A stretch of 64,000 bases of DNA from DASVBE01 sp036375995 (GTDB taxonomy: Bacteria; Actinomycetota; Actinomycetes; Streptosporangiales; Streptosporangiaceae): assembly GCA_036375995.1 (NCBI GenBank), contig DASVBE010000311.1, positions 1 to 64,000 on the forward strand, written 5' to 3'. Both the position numbers and the translations under genes were made by a program. Position 1 is the first letter of the stretch. Each line of letters starts with the position of its first letter. Of the stretch, positions 34,172-45,422 are shown piece by piece. The notes beneath the pieces were generated by a model, which searched no databases, was not told the DNA's origin, and worked only from the letters and a program-made list of their open reading frames with translations.

Positions 34172-34426
34172 GTGAACGCAGACCTGGCGGCATTGATCCC
34201 GCCCGCGGTGATCTGCGTCGCGGTGCTGGTCGCGGTGGGAGCGTTCCTGCGGCACGAGATGAGCTCGCGACGTGGCGGCGACGAGGACGACGCGGCCGAG
34301 CAGAATCGCGCCGCCGCCGGGATCGGCGATACGGGAATCGATCGCACTGTCACGGGCAGCGCTGGTGAAACTCCCAATGAAGGGCATGCAGAAACCACTG
34401 AGCGCGGTTCCGCGCCTCGCCAGTAG
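34172..34426 (+). CDS. Small single-span membrane protein, unknown
   Basis: 84 residues: an N-terminal helix (about 6-26, LIPPAVICVAVLVAVGAFL), then a charged, Asp/Glu/Arg-rich cytosolic tail. GTG 34172 has a good Shine-Dalgarno (GGGAGGCGGGCC). It is divergent from the fusion helicase gene and points toward lsr2. I do not recognise the family. The codon positions keep high GC3, which supports a real gene. Confidence 0.6.
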   Translation: MNADLAALIPPAVICVAVLVAVGAFLRHEMSSRRGGDEDDAAEQNRAAAGIGDTGIDRTVTGSAGETPNEGHAETTERGSAPRQ

Positions 34427-34570
34427 CCGCTAGTCAGCCTTGCATCGCAGCTGTGCATCAGCATTGTGGGCGACTAAGCGGCGCTGATTACGGAGAGTTA
34501 CGCCGGCCTTCCGGAATGCCGTCATTCGCGTGTTCGAGGCAACTGGCTAGCACAATCATCGCCATCGCAA

Positions 34571-34598
34571 TTGTCAAACGCAACGGTCCTGGTATATG
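34571..34598 (+). promoter_or_regulatory. lsr2: Probable lsr2 promoter in an AT-rich tract
   Basis: TTGTCA (34571-34576), 16-nt spacer and TATATG (34593-34598) lie 46 nt before the lsr2 ATG, with a second TAATAT at 34611-34616. The tract 34550-34620 is strikingly AT-rich for this genome, the sort of DNA Lsr2 binds, so autoregulation is plausible. Confidence 0.5.
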
Positions 34599-34644
34599 TT
34601 TGGCAAACCTTAATATGCTGGCTGCAGAGGAAGGGCTGGACCCC

Positions 34645-34977
34645 ATGGCACGGAAGATTACAACGACCGTCGTCTGCGACCTTCCTCACGATGACGAGGT
34701 CGTGAGTAAGGAGACGGTTTCGTTCTCCTTTGAGGGAACTGCGTACGAGATCGACGTGTGCACGGCACACGCCAAGGAACTGCACGACAAGTTCGGCGCG
34801 TACACCGGCAATGCCCGCCGTGCGGGTTCCGCCGCCCGCCGCCGCCGGTCCCGCAGCGGCCCGGGCCGCGAGCGCAGCGCGGAAATCCGCGCCTGGGCCC
34901 GCGACAAGGGTCACAAGGTAAGCGAGCGAGGGCGCATCCCGGCCACGATCATCCAGGAGTACGAGGCCGCCCACTGA
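34645..34977 (+). CDS. lsr2: Lsr2 nucleoid-associated protein
   Basis: 110 residues. The N-terminal dimerisation domain starts MARKITTTVVCDLPHDDE; the C-terminal DNA-binding domain has EIRAWARDKGHKVSERGRIPATIIQEY with the RGR minor-groove hook. It is the actinobacterial H-NS counterpart that silences AT-rich DNA. ATG 34645 has GAGGAAGG 12 nt upstream. An AT-rich promoter precedes it. Confidence 0.97.
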   Translation: MARKITTTVVCDLPHDDEVVSKETVSFSFEGTAYEIDVCTAHAKELHDKFGAYTGNARRAGSAARRRRSRSGPGRERSAEIRAWARDKGHKVSERGRIPATIIQEYEAAH

Positions 34978-35113
34978 GCACCGTCCGTGCCCCGGGGACG
35001 CGCAGGCCCGACCCGCCTCCCCGGCCCGGCCGGTAACCGCTCGCAGCGCAGCAGCAAGGCCAGCGGCGCACCGCGCGAACCGCGCGGTGCGCCGTGCTGT
35101 CTGGCGAGCGCAG

Positions 35114-35203
35114 GGCCGCTGGAGAGGCGCTGCCTTCCCTCCTCGCTCCCTCGGCGCTCCTTCGTCGCGCCTCATCGCTCGCCGGGAAAACAGCGCCGCG
35201 GCC
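35114..35203. repeat. Interspersed palindromic element, copy B
   Basis: 90-bp unit closely similar to 29069-29160, with the same GGCCGC/GCGGCC ends and inner GGCGCTG/CAGCGCC arms, and sharing the block CGGGAAAACAGCGCC. It lies between co-directional lsr2 and clpC. Confidence 0.75.
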
Positions 35204-35208
35204 TTGCG

Positions 35209-35299
35209 CTCGCTGGCCGGCTACGCCGGCGGCCCGTTGCTCGCTGGCCGGCTCCGCCGGCACGCCGCGGCCCGTTGCTCGCTGGCCGGCTCCGCCGGC
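35209..35299. repeat. Three 22-nt hairpin repeats
   Basis: CTCGCTGGCCGGCT(A/C)CGCCGGC occurs at 35209-35230, 35240-35261 and 35278-35299. Each contains the small inverted repeat GCCGGC/GCCGGC. A related GGGCCGGCTCCGCCG follows copy A near 29175. Confidence 0.7.
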
Positions 35300-35332
35300 G
35301 CGTCGCTCGCGGGGAAAACGGCGCCGCGGGCC
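35299..35332. repeat. Interspersed palindromic element, partial copy C
   Basis: GCGTCGCTCGCGGGGAAAAC followed by GGCGCCGCGGGCC repeats the right-hand end of copies A and B with a few changes. The left part is missing. Confidence 0.6.
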
Positions 35333-35585
35333 GCCGCGGGCCGGGGCCGGCCCGGCCGGCCGGAGGGGCCGGTCTGATACATCTGCCTGCAGCGCGTTCG
35401 CTCCCGGCGTATCTGGGAACACCACCTCGGGTTCCACCAGTTGGATGGGGTGAACGCCACGTGGTGGGGGAACGTTTTACATGAGCGACATATTGCTTGT
35501 GCGAACGTCGCCCGGCACGCGGGCTAGCATGCGGAAGGGACAGGGCAGTACGCCTACCCCGACCGCTCTGTGAGGAGCGACGAGT

Positions 35586-38144
<2,559 letters not shown>

Positions 38145-38184
38145 CCGGCAGGCCGGCCCAGGACCGGCCCGCCACCAGCACGGC

Positions 38185-38220
38185 AGCCAGCCGGCCTCCA
38201 CCAGGAGGCCGGCTGGCTGG
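38185..38220. terminator. Strong bidirectional hairpin between clpC and mutY
   Basis: A perfect 16-bp stem (CAGCCAGCCGGCCTCC pairing with its complement) closes a 4-nt loop ACCA. It lies between the convergent clpC and mutY genes, and is followed on the plus strand by two copies of CTGGCTTTCTG. Probably terminates both genes. Confidence 0.85.
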
Positions 38221-38252
38221 CTTTCTGCTGGCTGGCTTTCTGCTGGCGGGGA

Positions 38253-39122
38253 TCAGGCCGGGAGGGCGAAGCGGTCGCCGTCCAGCGGCTCGGCCAGGCC
38301 GTCGGCGACCAGGCCGTCCAGGGCCCGGGCCCGCTGGGCGGGGTCCGGCCACGCTTGGGCGAGCTGGTCCGCGCTGACCGGGCCGCCTGCGGCGCGGAGG
38401 ACGGCCAGCAGGCGGCCGCGGCACTGGCGGTCGCTGCCTTCGTACCTTGGCTGGCCGGGGGCGCGCAGCCCGGCGGGGGCGCCGGACCGGCGCCAGGCGC
38501 AGTGGGCGGCCACCGGGCAGGCCGGGCACCTGGGCCGCGAAGCCGTGCAGACCAGCGCGCCCAGCTCCATCACCGCTACCGACCAGCGGGCCGCCTGCGG
38601 GCCGTCGCCGGGCAGCAGGGACTGGGCCAGGGCGGTCTCCGCCGCGGTGGCCGACCGGGACGGGAACTCCTGGCCCCACTCCAGCCGGGCCAGCACCCGG
38701 CGGACGTTGGTGTCCAGCACCGCGTGCCGCTGCCGGTAGGCGAAGCTGGCCACCGCGGCCGCGGTATAGGCGCCCACGCCGGGCAGCAGGATCAGCTCGG
38801 CGACCGAGGCCGGCACCTGCCCACCGTAATTCTCAGTAAGGATCCGCGCCGTTTCGTGCAGCCGCAGCGCGCGGCGCGGATAGCCGAGCGTGCCCCATTG
38901 CCTGACCGCTTCGCCGGGCGGGCTTGCGGCCAGGGCCGGCGCGTCCGGCCAGCGCCCGAGCCAGGCCGCGTAGGCCGGCCGGACGCGGCTGACCGGCGTC
39001 TGCTGCAGCATGAACTCGCTGACCAGGACGGCCCACGGGGAGGCGTCCGGGCGGCGCCACGGCAGGTCCCTGGCCTGCGCGCCGTACCAGGCCAGCACGG
39101 GCTCGAGATACCGGTTTCCCAT
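38253..39122 (-). CDS. mutY: Adenine DNA glycosylase MutY
   Basis: 289 residues. The HhH-GPD core has SEFMLQQTPVSRV (with catalytic Glu), LPGVGAYTAAAVASFAY and VLDTNVRRVLARL (catalytic Asp). The 4Fe-4S loop is CTASRPRCPACPVAAHC. It removes A opposite 8-oxoG. The C-terminal NUDIX-like 8-oxoG domain is absent, as in other short actinobacterial MutY proteins. It is convergent with clpC, as at Rv3589. Confidence 0.95.
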   Translation of the reverse strand: MGNRYLEPVLAWYGAQARDLPWRRPDASPWAVLVSEFMLQQTPVSRVRPAYAAWLGRWPDAPALAASPPGEAVRQWGTLGYPRRALRLHETARILTENYGGQVPASVAELILLPGVGAYTAAAVASFAYRQRHAVLDTNVRRVLARLEWGQEFPSRSATAAETALAQSLLPGDGPQAARWSVAVMELGALVCTASRPRCPACPVAAHCAWRRSGAPAGLRAPGQPRYEGSDRQCRGRLLAVLRAAGGPVSADQLAQAWPDPAQRARALDGLVADGLAEPLDGDRFALPA

Positions 39123-39200
39123 GACCAGCCGATCCTCGCATGATCCCGGGCGGCCCCGGCACGCCAGAACGGCACACGGCGGGTCGGAGCGGCGGGCGGT

Positions 39201-40262
39201 TCAGCCGAAGCGGTCGAGGATGGCCGACTCGGCGAGGCGGGACAGGCCTTCCCTGGCCATCCTGGCGTGCGCTGGGCTGACCCCGCTGACCTGCTGGAGT
39301 TCCTCGACCCCGGCGGCGAGCAGCTTCTGCAGGCCGCAAAAGCAGGCGGCGATGCGCTCGGCGGCGTCCCTGGGCAGCCGGGGGATCCGGGCCAGCAGCC
39401 GGTAGCCGTGCGGGCCGACCGCGTCGTCCAGCGTGCTGGGCGGGCCGAAACCCAGGGCCGCGGCCACCGTGGCCACCTCGAGCAGCTCGTCCGGGGACAG
39501 CCGGGCGAGCCCGGCCAGCGCGTCCACGGCCGGCGCGTAGTCGCGGATGAGCAGCTCGCGCTCGTCGGCCGTGCCGGCGACCAGCTCGTCGAGCTGCAGG
39601 GCGAGCTGGCGGCCGCCGGTGCCCAGCTCGTTCTGGTAGCCCTCGATCTCCGCGGCGATCCGGCGGACCATCTCCAGCCGCTGGGCAGCCGCGGCCACGT
39701 CGCGGACCGTGACCAGGTTCTCGATCTCCAGCGCGGTCAGCGAGCCGGACAGCTGATCCAGCCGGAGCCGGTAGCGCTCCAGCGTGCCCAGGGCCTGGTT
39801 GGCGTGGGACAGCACGGCGACCGAGTCCTCCAGGACGTGGCGGGTCCCGTCCAGGTACAGGCCGATCGTGCGCATCGACTTGCTGACCGCGACGACGGGG
39901 CGGCCGGTCTGGCGGGCGACCCGCTCGGCGGTCCGGTGCCGGGTCCCCGACTCGTCGGTCGGCAGCGCCGGGTCGGGCATCAGGTGGACCGCGGCGAGGA
40001 CGATCGTGCCCGCGGCGGCGTCCAGGATGATGGCGCCGTCCATCTTGGCCAGCTCGCGGAGCCTGGTGGCGGAGAACGGGACGTCGAGCCGGAAGCCGCC
40101 AGAGCAGATCCCGGCGACGGCGTCGTCGTAGCCGAGGACGATCAGCGCCCCCGTGCTGGCCCGCAGGATCCGTTCCAGCCCGTCGCGCAGCACGGTGCCC
40201 GGGGCCATCGCCGCCACCACGGCACGCCGGCGTTCGTCTCGGCCGTCGCTCGCGTCAGGCAC
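39201..40262 (-). CDS. disA: Diadenylate cyclase DisA
   Basis: 353 residues. The DAC domain has the catalytic MDGAIILD (74-81) and GTRHRTAER (106-114). A helical linker follows, and the C-terminal HhH DNA-binding domain ends with VSGVSPAHARMAREGLSRLAES. It makes c-di-AMP from two ATP and monitors DNA integrity. Start: GTG 40262 after GGGGGT; the open frame continues far upstream only as antisense of other genes. In most actinobacteria disA is next to radA, but here radA is 13.7 kb away. The product is the ligand of the riboswitch at 30273-30423. Confidence 0.95.
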   Translation of the reverse strand: MPDASDGRDERRRAVVAAMAPGTVLRDGLERILRASTGALIVLGYDDAVAGICSGGFRLDVPFSATRLRELAKMDGAIILDAAAGTIVLAAVHLMPDPALPTDESGTRHRTAERVARQTGRPVVAVSKSMRTIGLYLDGTRHVLEDSVAVLSHANQALGTLERYRLRLDQLSGSLTALEIENLVTVRDVAAAAQRLEMVRRIAAEIEGYQNELGTGGRQLALQLDELVAGTADERELLIRDYAPAVDALAGLARLSPDELLEVATVAAALGFGPPSTLDDAVGPHGYRLLARIPRLPRDAAERIAACFCGLQKLLAAGVEELQQVSGVSPAHARMAREGLSRLAESAILDRFG

Positions 40263-40356
40263 GGGACCCCCGGTAGGAAGGCTCTCAGTGCAGACACTGT
40301 AGCGGCGGCGGCGCTGGCCCGCGCATCCGTTAACGGGCACCCAGCAGCCCTGGGCC

Positions 40357-40370
40357 GGGACCTTGGTCCT
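40357..40370. promoter_or_regulatory. DosR/DevR-like dyad (box 1)
   Basis: GGGACCTTGGTCCT is an almost perfect dyad and matches 11 of 14 core positions of the mycobacterial DosR box GGGACTWWAGTCCC. It lies between divergent disA and the gene at 40545, 175 nt before the latter. Confidence 0.4.
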
Positions 40371-40544
40371 GCCGGTGCCGGACCCTCGGCTCTGGATCGC
40401 TGGTGCGCCAGGACAGGAATCTTGCCTGTGTGCTGGACCCACCTGCCGAGGCGGCAGGCTGCCCGTACCGGGAGCCTGGCCGCATCGAGGGTGGTCCCCG
40501 GCTCCGCAAACCGCCCCGTCTTCCGCACGGCCGGAGGTGATCCA

Positions 40545-40904
40545 GTGGCCGGACCGCCCGTAGCGGCACCCATGACTCTCAGCGCGGTCGATGAACTGTG
40601 CCGGTCGGCCGGCCAGCCGGATACCCGCCGCCAGGCGGCCGACCTGATGCTGGCCCTGGCGACGGTGGAATGCCATGCCACCTTTGGCCCGGCCTGCGTT
40701 CCCCCGGCGCTGCTGCGTGATGTGGTCATCATCACCGCCGGGCTGGCCGGGCAACGGTGGCTGGAAGCCAACGCCGACGGGGCGGCTGACTTCACGGCGC
40801 TGGCGGCCACGCGGCAGCCGCCGCCGCTGCCGGAACTCGACCGCATTCTCGCTGGCCTGCTGTCGCACCGGTTCAGATTGCCAGCGCCGGCCGCCGCGGC
40901 CTGA
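40545..40904 (+). CDS. Hypothetical protein, 119 residues
   Basis: No family recognised. The protein has an Ala/Pro-rich start, a predicted helical middle (DELCRSAGQPDTRRQAADLMLALA) written here only in part: LMLALATVECHATFGPAC is distinctive with two Cys, and a Pro/Ala end. Start: GTG 40545 has the sequence GGAGGTGATC, a perfect match to the 16S anti-Shine-Dalgarno, 7 nt upstream; the ATG at 40572 is an internal alternative. First gene of the accessory block behind disA and downstream of DosR-like box 1. Confidence 0.65.
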   Translation: MAGPPVAAPMTLSAVDELCRSAGQPDTRRQAADLMLALATVECHATFGPACVPPALLRDVVIITAGLAGQRWLEANADGAADFTALAATRQPPPLPELDRILAGLLSHRFRLPAPAAAA

Positions 40905-41012
40905 CGGCTTGCCGGGCAGCACAGTATCCCGCGGGCGGCTGGCCGGCGGTCCGCGCAGATAAGGCAGGGAAGCCCGGGGCTGCTCCCGGGCAGCCCCCGG
41001 AAAGAGCCTGAA

Positions 41013-42563
41013 GTGACCGAGCCATCGGGGCCGCCAGCGGGCGAACCATTCGCTGGTACGGCCGAGACGCATTCGGCAGTCGTGTTCTTCGCCGGTGACC
41101 GCGCCTGCAAGCTGAAGAAGCCAGTCGATCTCGGGTTCCTCAACTTCACCACCCGCGAGGCGCGGGCGGTGGCGTGTGCCCGGGAAGCCGCACTCAACCG
41201 GGAGTTCGCGCCCGATGTCTACCTGGGTGTGGCTGAGGTGCGCGGGCCGGACGGCCAGGTTTGTGATCACCTGGTGGTGATGCGGCGGATGCCGGCGGCG
41301 CGGCGGCTGTCCACACTGGTCCGTTCGCAAGCCCCAGTGACCAGGCCGCTCCGCCAGGTTGCCCGCATCATCGCCAGCCAGCATGCGAGGGCGGTTCGCG
41401 GCCCGCTGATCGCCGAGCAAGGCGGCCAGGATGCGCTGCGCGGGCGCTGGGCGGAGAACGTGGCGCGCACCAGGCAGCTGCTGACATCGCTCGGCCCGGA
41501 CGGGCCGCTCGACCCGGCGGCGGTGGATGAGACGGACCGCCTCGCCATGCGGTTCCTGGCCGGCCGGGCGCCGTTGCTGGAGGCCCGCGCCAGCGCGGGG
41601 CGAGTGCTGGCCGGGCATGGCGATCTGCTGGCGGAGGACATCTTCTGCCTCGACGACGGACCGCGGATCCTGGACTGCCTGGACTTCGACGACAGGCTGC
41701 GGTGGCTGGACGGGCTCGACGACGCCTCGTTCCTGGCCATGGATCTCGAGCGGCTCGGCGCCGCGGCGCTGGCCGAGCAGTTCATCAGCGACTATGCGGA
41801 GTACTCCGGGGACCCGGCCCCGGCGTCGCTGCGTCATCACTATGTGGCCTACCGGGCCTTCGTCCGGGTCCTGGTGGCGTGCCTGCGCGTCAGCCAGGGC
41901 GATCCGGCGATGAGCTTCGATGCCCGCCACCTGGCCGACCTGACTCTGCGCCATCTGCGGGCCGGCGCGGTCACCCTCGTCCTGGTCGGCGGGCAGCCCG
42001 GGACCGGGAAGTCCGCGCTGGCGGGCGCGATCGCCGGAAGGCTCGGGTTCACGGTGCTGAACAGCGACAGGATCCGCAAGGAGCTGGCCGGGCTGCCCGC
42101 GGGCACCAGCGCCCGTGCCCCGTATGGCACCGGCCTGTACACCCCCGAGTGGACCGAACGCACCTACGCTGAACTGCTGCACCGCGCCCAGGCGCTGCTC
42201 GCTCAGGGCGAGTCAGTGATAGCCGACGCGTCCTTCAGCTCTGCCGGGCACCGGGCCGCCGCGGCTGCGCTGGCCGCGGGCGCCAGCGCTGATCTGGTGC
42301 AGCTGCGCTGCACCGCCTCGCCGGCCCTGGCGGCCCGGCGGATGGCGGCCAGGGGCAGTGCCGTCTCCGACGCGGATCCCCAGATCGCCGCGCACATGAC
42401 CGCCAGCACAGTGCCGTGGCCAGAAGCGACAGTGATCGACACCGAGCCCGGTGGGACCGCCGGCGTGACCAGCGCCGCTCTGCATCAGGCGCTCAGCATT
42501 GTCCGGCCGCACGGCCCGGAGTACGTCTGGCTCCCGCGGCGGCCGGTCATGCTTCCCGGGTAG
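41013..42563 (+). CDS. Fused aminoglycoside-phosphotransferase-like and P-loop kinase protein (Rv2004c-like)
   Basis: 516 residues. Residues 20-320 resemble APH-type kinases: FFAGDRACKLKKPV (Lys), GHGDLLAEDIFCL (catalytic loop HGD) and ILDCLDFDDRLRWLD (metal Asp). From about 325 a P-loop kinase domain of the gluconate-kinase/zeta-toxin type has VLVGGQPGTGKSALAGAIA and NSDRIRKELAG. The same fusion occurs in M. tuberculosis Rv2004c, a member of the DosR dormancy regulon. Substrates are unknown. GTG 41013 follows GGAAAGAG. It precedes acetyl-CoA synthetase. Confidence 0.88.
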   Translation: MTEPSGPPAGEPFAGTAETHSAVVFFAGDRACKLKKPVDLGFLNFTTREARAVACAREAALNREFAPDVYLGVAEVRGPDGQVCDHLVVMRRMPAARRLSTLVRSQAPVTRPLRQVARIIASQHARAVRGPLIAEQGGQDALRGRWAENVARTRQLLTSLGPDGPLDPAAVDETDRLAMRFLAGRAPLLEARASAGRVLAGHGDLLAEDIFCLDDGPRILDCLDFDDRLRWLDGLDDASFLAMDLERLGAAALAEQFISDYAEYSGDPAPASLRHHYVAYRAFVRVLVACLRVSQGDPAMSFDARHLADLTLRHLRAGAVTLVLVGGQPGTGKSALAGAIAGRLGFTVLNSDRIRKELAGLPAGTSARAPYGTGLYTPEWTERTYAELLHRAQALLAQGESVIADASFSSAGHRAAAAALAAGASADLVQLRCTASPALAARRMAARGSAVSDADPQIAAHMTASTVPWPEATVIDTEPGGTAGVTSAALHQALSIVRPHGPEYVWLPRRPVMLPG

Positions 42564-42579
42564 GCCCAGGCCCTCGCTC

Positions 42580-42593
42580 AGGACCTTCGTCTC
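42580..42593. promoter_or_regulatory. DosR/DevR-like dyad (box 2)
   Basis: AGGACCTTCGTCTC matches 10 of 14 core positions of the DosR consensus and shares GGACCTT with box 1. It is 62 nt before the acsA start, a distance usual for DosR-activated promoters. Confidence 0.35.
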
Positions 42594-42654
42594 TACTGAC
42601 GGCGGCCGGTGCCCCGGTAAACCAATTTCAGGGTTTGACGGCAGGAGGTTCGCC

Positions 42655-44424
42655 ATGGGCTGGGAGCCGATCAGGAAGCACGCATCCCCGGGCGTGCGAG
42701 CCAATCTCGCTGACTACGACCGGGCCGTCCGGGAATTCTCCTGGGACCAGGCGCGTGCCGAGCTTGACGGGCTGCCCGGCGGGCGCGGGCTGAACATCGC
42801 GCACGAGGCGGTAGACCGGCATGCCGCGGGGGCGCGCCGGAACGCGGTGGCGCTGCGCTGGGTGGCCAAGGACGGCACCGTCACCGACCTCACCTATGCC
42901 GAGCTGGCCCGGCGGACCAGCCGTTTCGCCAATGTGCTCAGGTCCCTGGGGGCCGGCCGCGGCGACCGGGTCTTCTCGCTGCTCCCCAGGATTCCCGAAC
43001 TTTATGTGGCAGCCCTGGGGACGCTGAAGAACACGAGTGTCTTCTCCCCGCTGTTCCCCGCGTTCGGGCCGGAGCCGGTCTGCGAGCGGATGCGCATCGG
43101 TGACGCCAAGGTGCTGGTGACGACCCCTGAGCTGTACCAGCGCAAGATCGCGCCGATCCGCGGCCGGCTGCCGATGCTGGAGCATGTGCTCATCGCCGGT
43201 GAGCCGCCTGACGCCAGCACGATTGGCCTGGGCGGCGCGATGGCCAGGGCCGCGGATGAGTTCGAGATCCCGCCGACCGATCCGGAAGACATGGCGCTGC
43301 TGCATTTCACCAGCGGAACCACGGGCAAGCCCAAGGGCGCCATTCACGTGCATGGCGCCGTCGTCGCTCATTACGCTACCGCCGCGTTCGCGCTCGATCT
43401 GCACCCGGATGACGTGTTCTGGTGCACCGCCGATCCCGGCTGGGTCACCGGGACTTCCTACGGGATCATCGCGCCGCTCACCCACGGCCTGACGCTGCTC
43501 AGCGATGCGGCGGAATTCGATGCGAAGCGGTGGTACGGGCTGCTGGCCGAGAACAAGGTCACCGTGTGGTACACCGCGCCTACCGCCATCCGGATGCTGA
43601 TGCGGTACGGACCGGAACTGCCCAGCTCCTACGACCTGTCCGCGTTGCGGTACATCGCCAGCGTGGGTGAGCCGCTCAACCCTGAGGCTGTCGTCTGGGG
43701 TCAGGACGTGCTCGGCCTGCCGGTTCACGACAACTGGTGGCAAACGGAGACCGGCGCGATCATGATCAGCAATTTCGCGTCGATGGACATCAGGCCGGGC
43801 TCGATGGGCCGGCCGCTGCCCGGTGTCACGACGGCGCTGCTGGAGCGCGGCACGGACGGCCGGGCGAAGGTCACCCGTGGCGCGGTGCACGAGATCACCG
43901 AGGCTGACGTGGAGGGTGAGCTGGCCTTGCGGCCCGGCTGGCCGTCGATGTTCCGCGGTTACCTGCACGACAAGGAGCGCTACGCGAAGGTGTTCGCGGG
44001 CGGCTGGTATCTCACCGGCGACGTTGCCCGCCGTGATGTCGATGGCTACTACTGGTTCGTCGCCCGCGCCGACGACGTCATCAAGTCCGCGGGGCACCTG
44101 ATCGGCCCGTTCGAGGTGGAAAGCCTGCTGATGGAGCATCCGGCGGTCGCCGAGGCCGGGGTTATCGGCAAGCCGGATCCGGTGGCGGGGGAGATCGTCA
44201 AGGCGTTCGTGGCACTGAAGCCGGGCTGGGAACCCAGCGAGGAACTGCGCCGCGACCTGATCGCGTTCGGCAGGCGCCGGCTCGGCGCGGTCGCGCCGAA
44301 GGAGCTCGATTTCGACCAGAACCTGCCCCTGACCCGCAGCGGGAAGATCGTGCGCCGGGTGCTGAAAGCCAGGGAACTCGGGCTGGAAGCCGGCGACGTG
44401 TCCACCCTGGAGGGAGCGCCATGA
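42655..44424 (+). CDS. acsA: Acetate-CoA ligase (AcsA-type acetyl-CoA synthetase)
   Basis: 589 residues of the ANL superfamily. A3 motif LHFTSGTTGKPKGAIHVH, A5 DNWWQTETGAI, A7 YLTGDVARRD and A10 LPLTRSGKIVRRVLK are all present; the Trp in DNWWQTE is typical of acetate-specific enzymes. The A10 segment fits the PxxxxGK signature recognised by protein acetyltransferases that inactivate Acs, and a GNAT gene lies 4 kb downstream. ATG 42655 has GCAGGAGG 7 nt upstream. ATGA overlap with the E1alpha gene makes one operon of acsA-E1alpha-E1beta-E2-ACP. Confidence 0.92.
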   Translation: MGWEPIRKHASPGVRANLADYDRAVREFSWDQARAELDGLPGGRGLNIAHEAVDRHAAGARRNAVALRWVAKDGTVTDLTYAELARRTSRFANVLRSLGAGRGDRVFSLLPRIPELYVAALGTLKNTSVFSPLFPAFGPEPVCERMRIGDAKVLVTTPELYQRKIAPIRGRLPMLEHVLIAGEPPDASTIGLGGAMARAADEFEIPPTDPEDMALLHFTSGTTGKPKGAIHVHGAVVAHYATAAFALDLHPDDVFWCTADPGWVTGTSYGIIAPLTHGLTLLSDAAEFDAKRWYGLLAENKVTVWYTAPTAIRMLMRYGPELPSSYDLSALRYIASVGEPLNPEAVVWGQDVLGLPVHDNWWQTETGAIMISNFASMDIRPGSMGRPLPGVTTALLERGTDGRAKVTRGAVHEITEADVEGELALRPGWPSMFRGYLHDKERYAKVFAGGWYLTGDVARRDVDGYYWFVARADDVIKSAGHLIGPFEVESLLMEHPAVAEAGVIGKPDPVAGEIVKAFVALKPGWEPSEELRRDLIAFGRRRLGAVAPKELDFDQNLPLTRSGKIVRRVLKARELGLEAGDVSTLEGAP

Positions 44425-45422
44425 CCAGCCACGGCGCCGCGGCGCCGGGAGCACTGGCCGGCGGGGCGCACCGGAGCGAGCTGCTGCGCGAGATGCTGCT
44501 CATCCGGCGGTTCGAGGAGAAGTGCGTCGAGCTGTACAGCGCGGGTGAGATCCGCGGCTTCGTGCACCTGTACATCGGCGAGGAGGCCGTCGCGGTCGGC
44601 GTGAACCAGGCCCTCACGCCGGACGACAGCATCGTCTCGACCTACCGGGAGCACGGCCACGCCCTGGCGCGCGGCATCCCGGTGGAGGCCGTGATGGCCG
44701 AGATGTACGGCAAGACCACCGGGTGCAGCAAGGGCCGGGGCGGTTCCATGCACCTGTTCGACGCCGGACGCCGCTTCTACGGCGGCAACGCCATCGTCGG
44801 TGGCGGGCTGCCGCTGTCCGTCGGGCTGGCCCTCGCCAGCAAGCTGCGCGGCGATCAGCGTGTCACAGCGTGCTTCTTCGGCGACGGCGCCGTCGCCGAA
44901 GGCGAGTTCCACGAGTGCCTGAACCTGGCCGTGCTGTGGGACCTGCCGGTGCTGTTCTGCTGCGAGAACAACGGCTACGCGATGGGCACCGCGCTGGACC
45001 GCGAGCACGCGCAGACCGATCTGGCCCTGCGCGCGGCCAGCTATGGGCTGACCGCGTGGGCCGTGGACGGGATGGACGTGCTCAGCGTGGCGGAAGCGGC
45101 CCGCCGGGCGGCCGAGGCGATACGGGCTGGCGGCGGCCCGCACTTCCTCGAGCTGCGCACCTACCGGTTCCGTGCGCACTCGATGTATGACCCGGACCGT
45201 TACCGGGACAAGGCTGAGGTGGCGCACTGGCGGGAACGCGATCCGATCGACGCCCTCACCGCCAGCATGCGGGAGGCGGGCGAACTCTCCGACGGGGCAC
45301 TCGCCTCGATCGAGGAGAAGCTGGCCGCGCAGATCGATGAATCGGTCACCGCCGCCCGGGCCGCTCCGGAGGAGCCCGTCAGCGACCTCACCAGGTTCGT
45401 CTACACCCCGGAGGCGTCATGA
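44421..45422 (+). CDS. pdhA: 2-oxoacid (probably pyruvate) dehydrogenase E1 component, alpha subunit
   Basis: 333 residues. The thiamine-diphosphate motif runs from GDGAVAEGEFHECLNLAV to ENNGYAM (GDG with NN about 26 later). KGRGGSMHLFD and RFRAHSMYDPDRYR contain the phosphorylation-loop-like regions. It decarboxylates the 2-oxoacid with the beta subunit. Acetoin dehydrogenase alpha subunits are equally long and similar, so pyruvate specificity rests on the link to acetyl-CoA synthetase. Overlaps both neighbours by ATGA. Confidence 0.88.
   Translation: MTSHGAAAPGALAGGAHRSELLREMLLIRRFEEKCVELYSAGEIRGFVHLYIGEEAVAVGVNQALTPDDSIVSTYREHGHALARGIPVEAVMAEMYGKTTGCSKGRGGSMHLFDAGRRFYGGNAIVGGGLPLSVGLALASKLRGDQRVTACFFGDGAVAEGEFHECLNLAVLWDLPVLFCCENNGYAMGTALDREHAQTDLALRAASYGLTAWAVDGMDVLSVAEAARRAAEAIRAGGGPHFLELRTYRFRAHSMYDPDRYRDKAEVAHWRERDPIDALTASMREAGELSDGALASIEEKLAAQIDESVTAARAAPEEPVSDLTRFVYTPEAS

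Larger units (their letters stand above)
34978..35585. other. lsr2-clpC intergenic region with repeats
   Basis: 608 nt without a supported gene. It contains palindromic element copy B (35114-35203), three 22-nt hairpin units (35209, 35240, 35278), a partial third copy of the element's end (35299-35332), and the clpC promoter region (35460-35585), where TAGCAT at 35525-35530 is a possible -10 and GAGGAGCGACGAGT is the Shine-Dalgarno. Confidence 0.6.

Noticed and set aside
35460..35530. HspR or ClgR operator upstream of clpC
   Set aside because: No CTTGAGT inverted repeat and no convincing ClgR palindrome; only a weak -10 could be proposed.
39201..42182. 993-codon open frame on the minus strand
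   Set aside because: Only the first 353 codons from GTG 40262 are disA; the rest is antisense of the kinase-fusion gene, a normal effect of very high GC.
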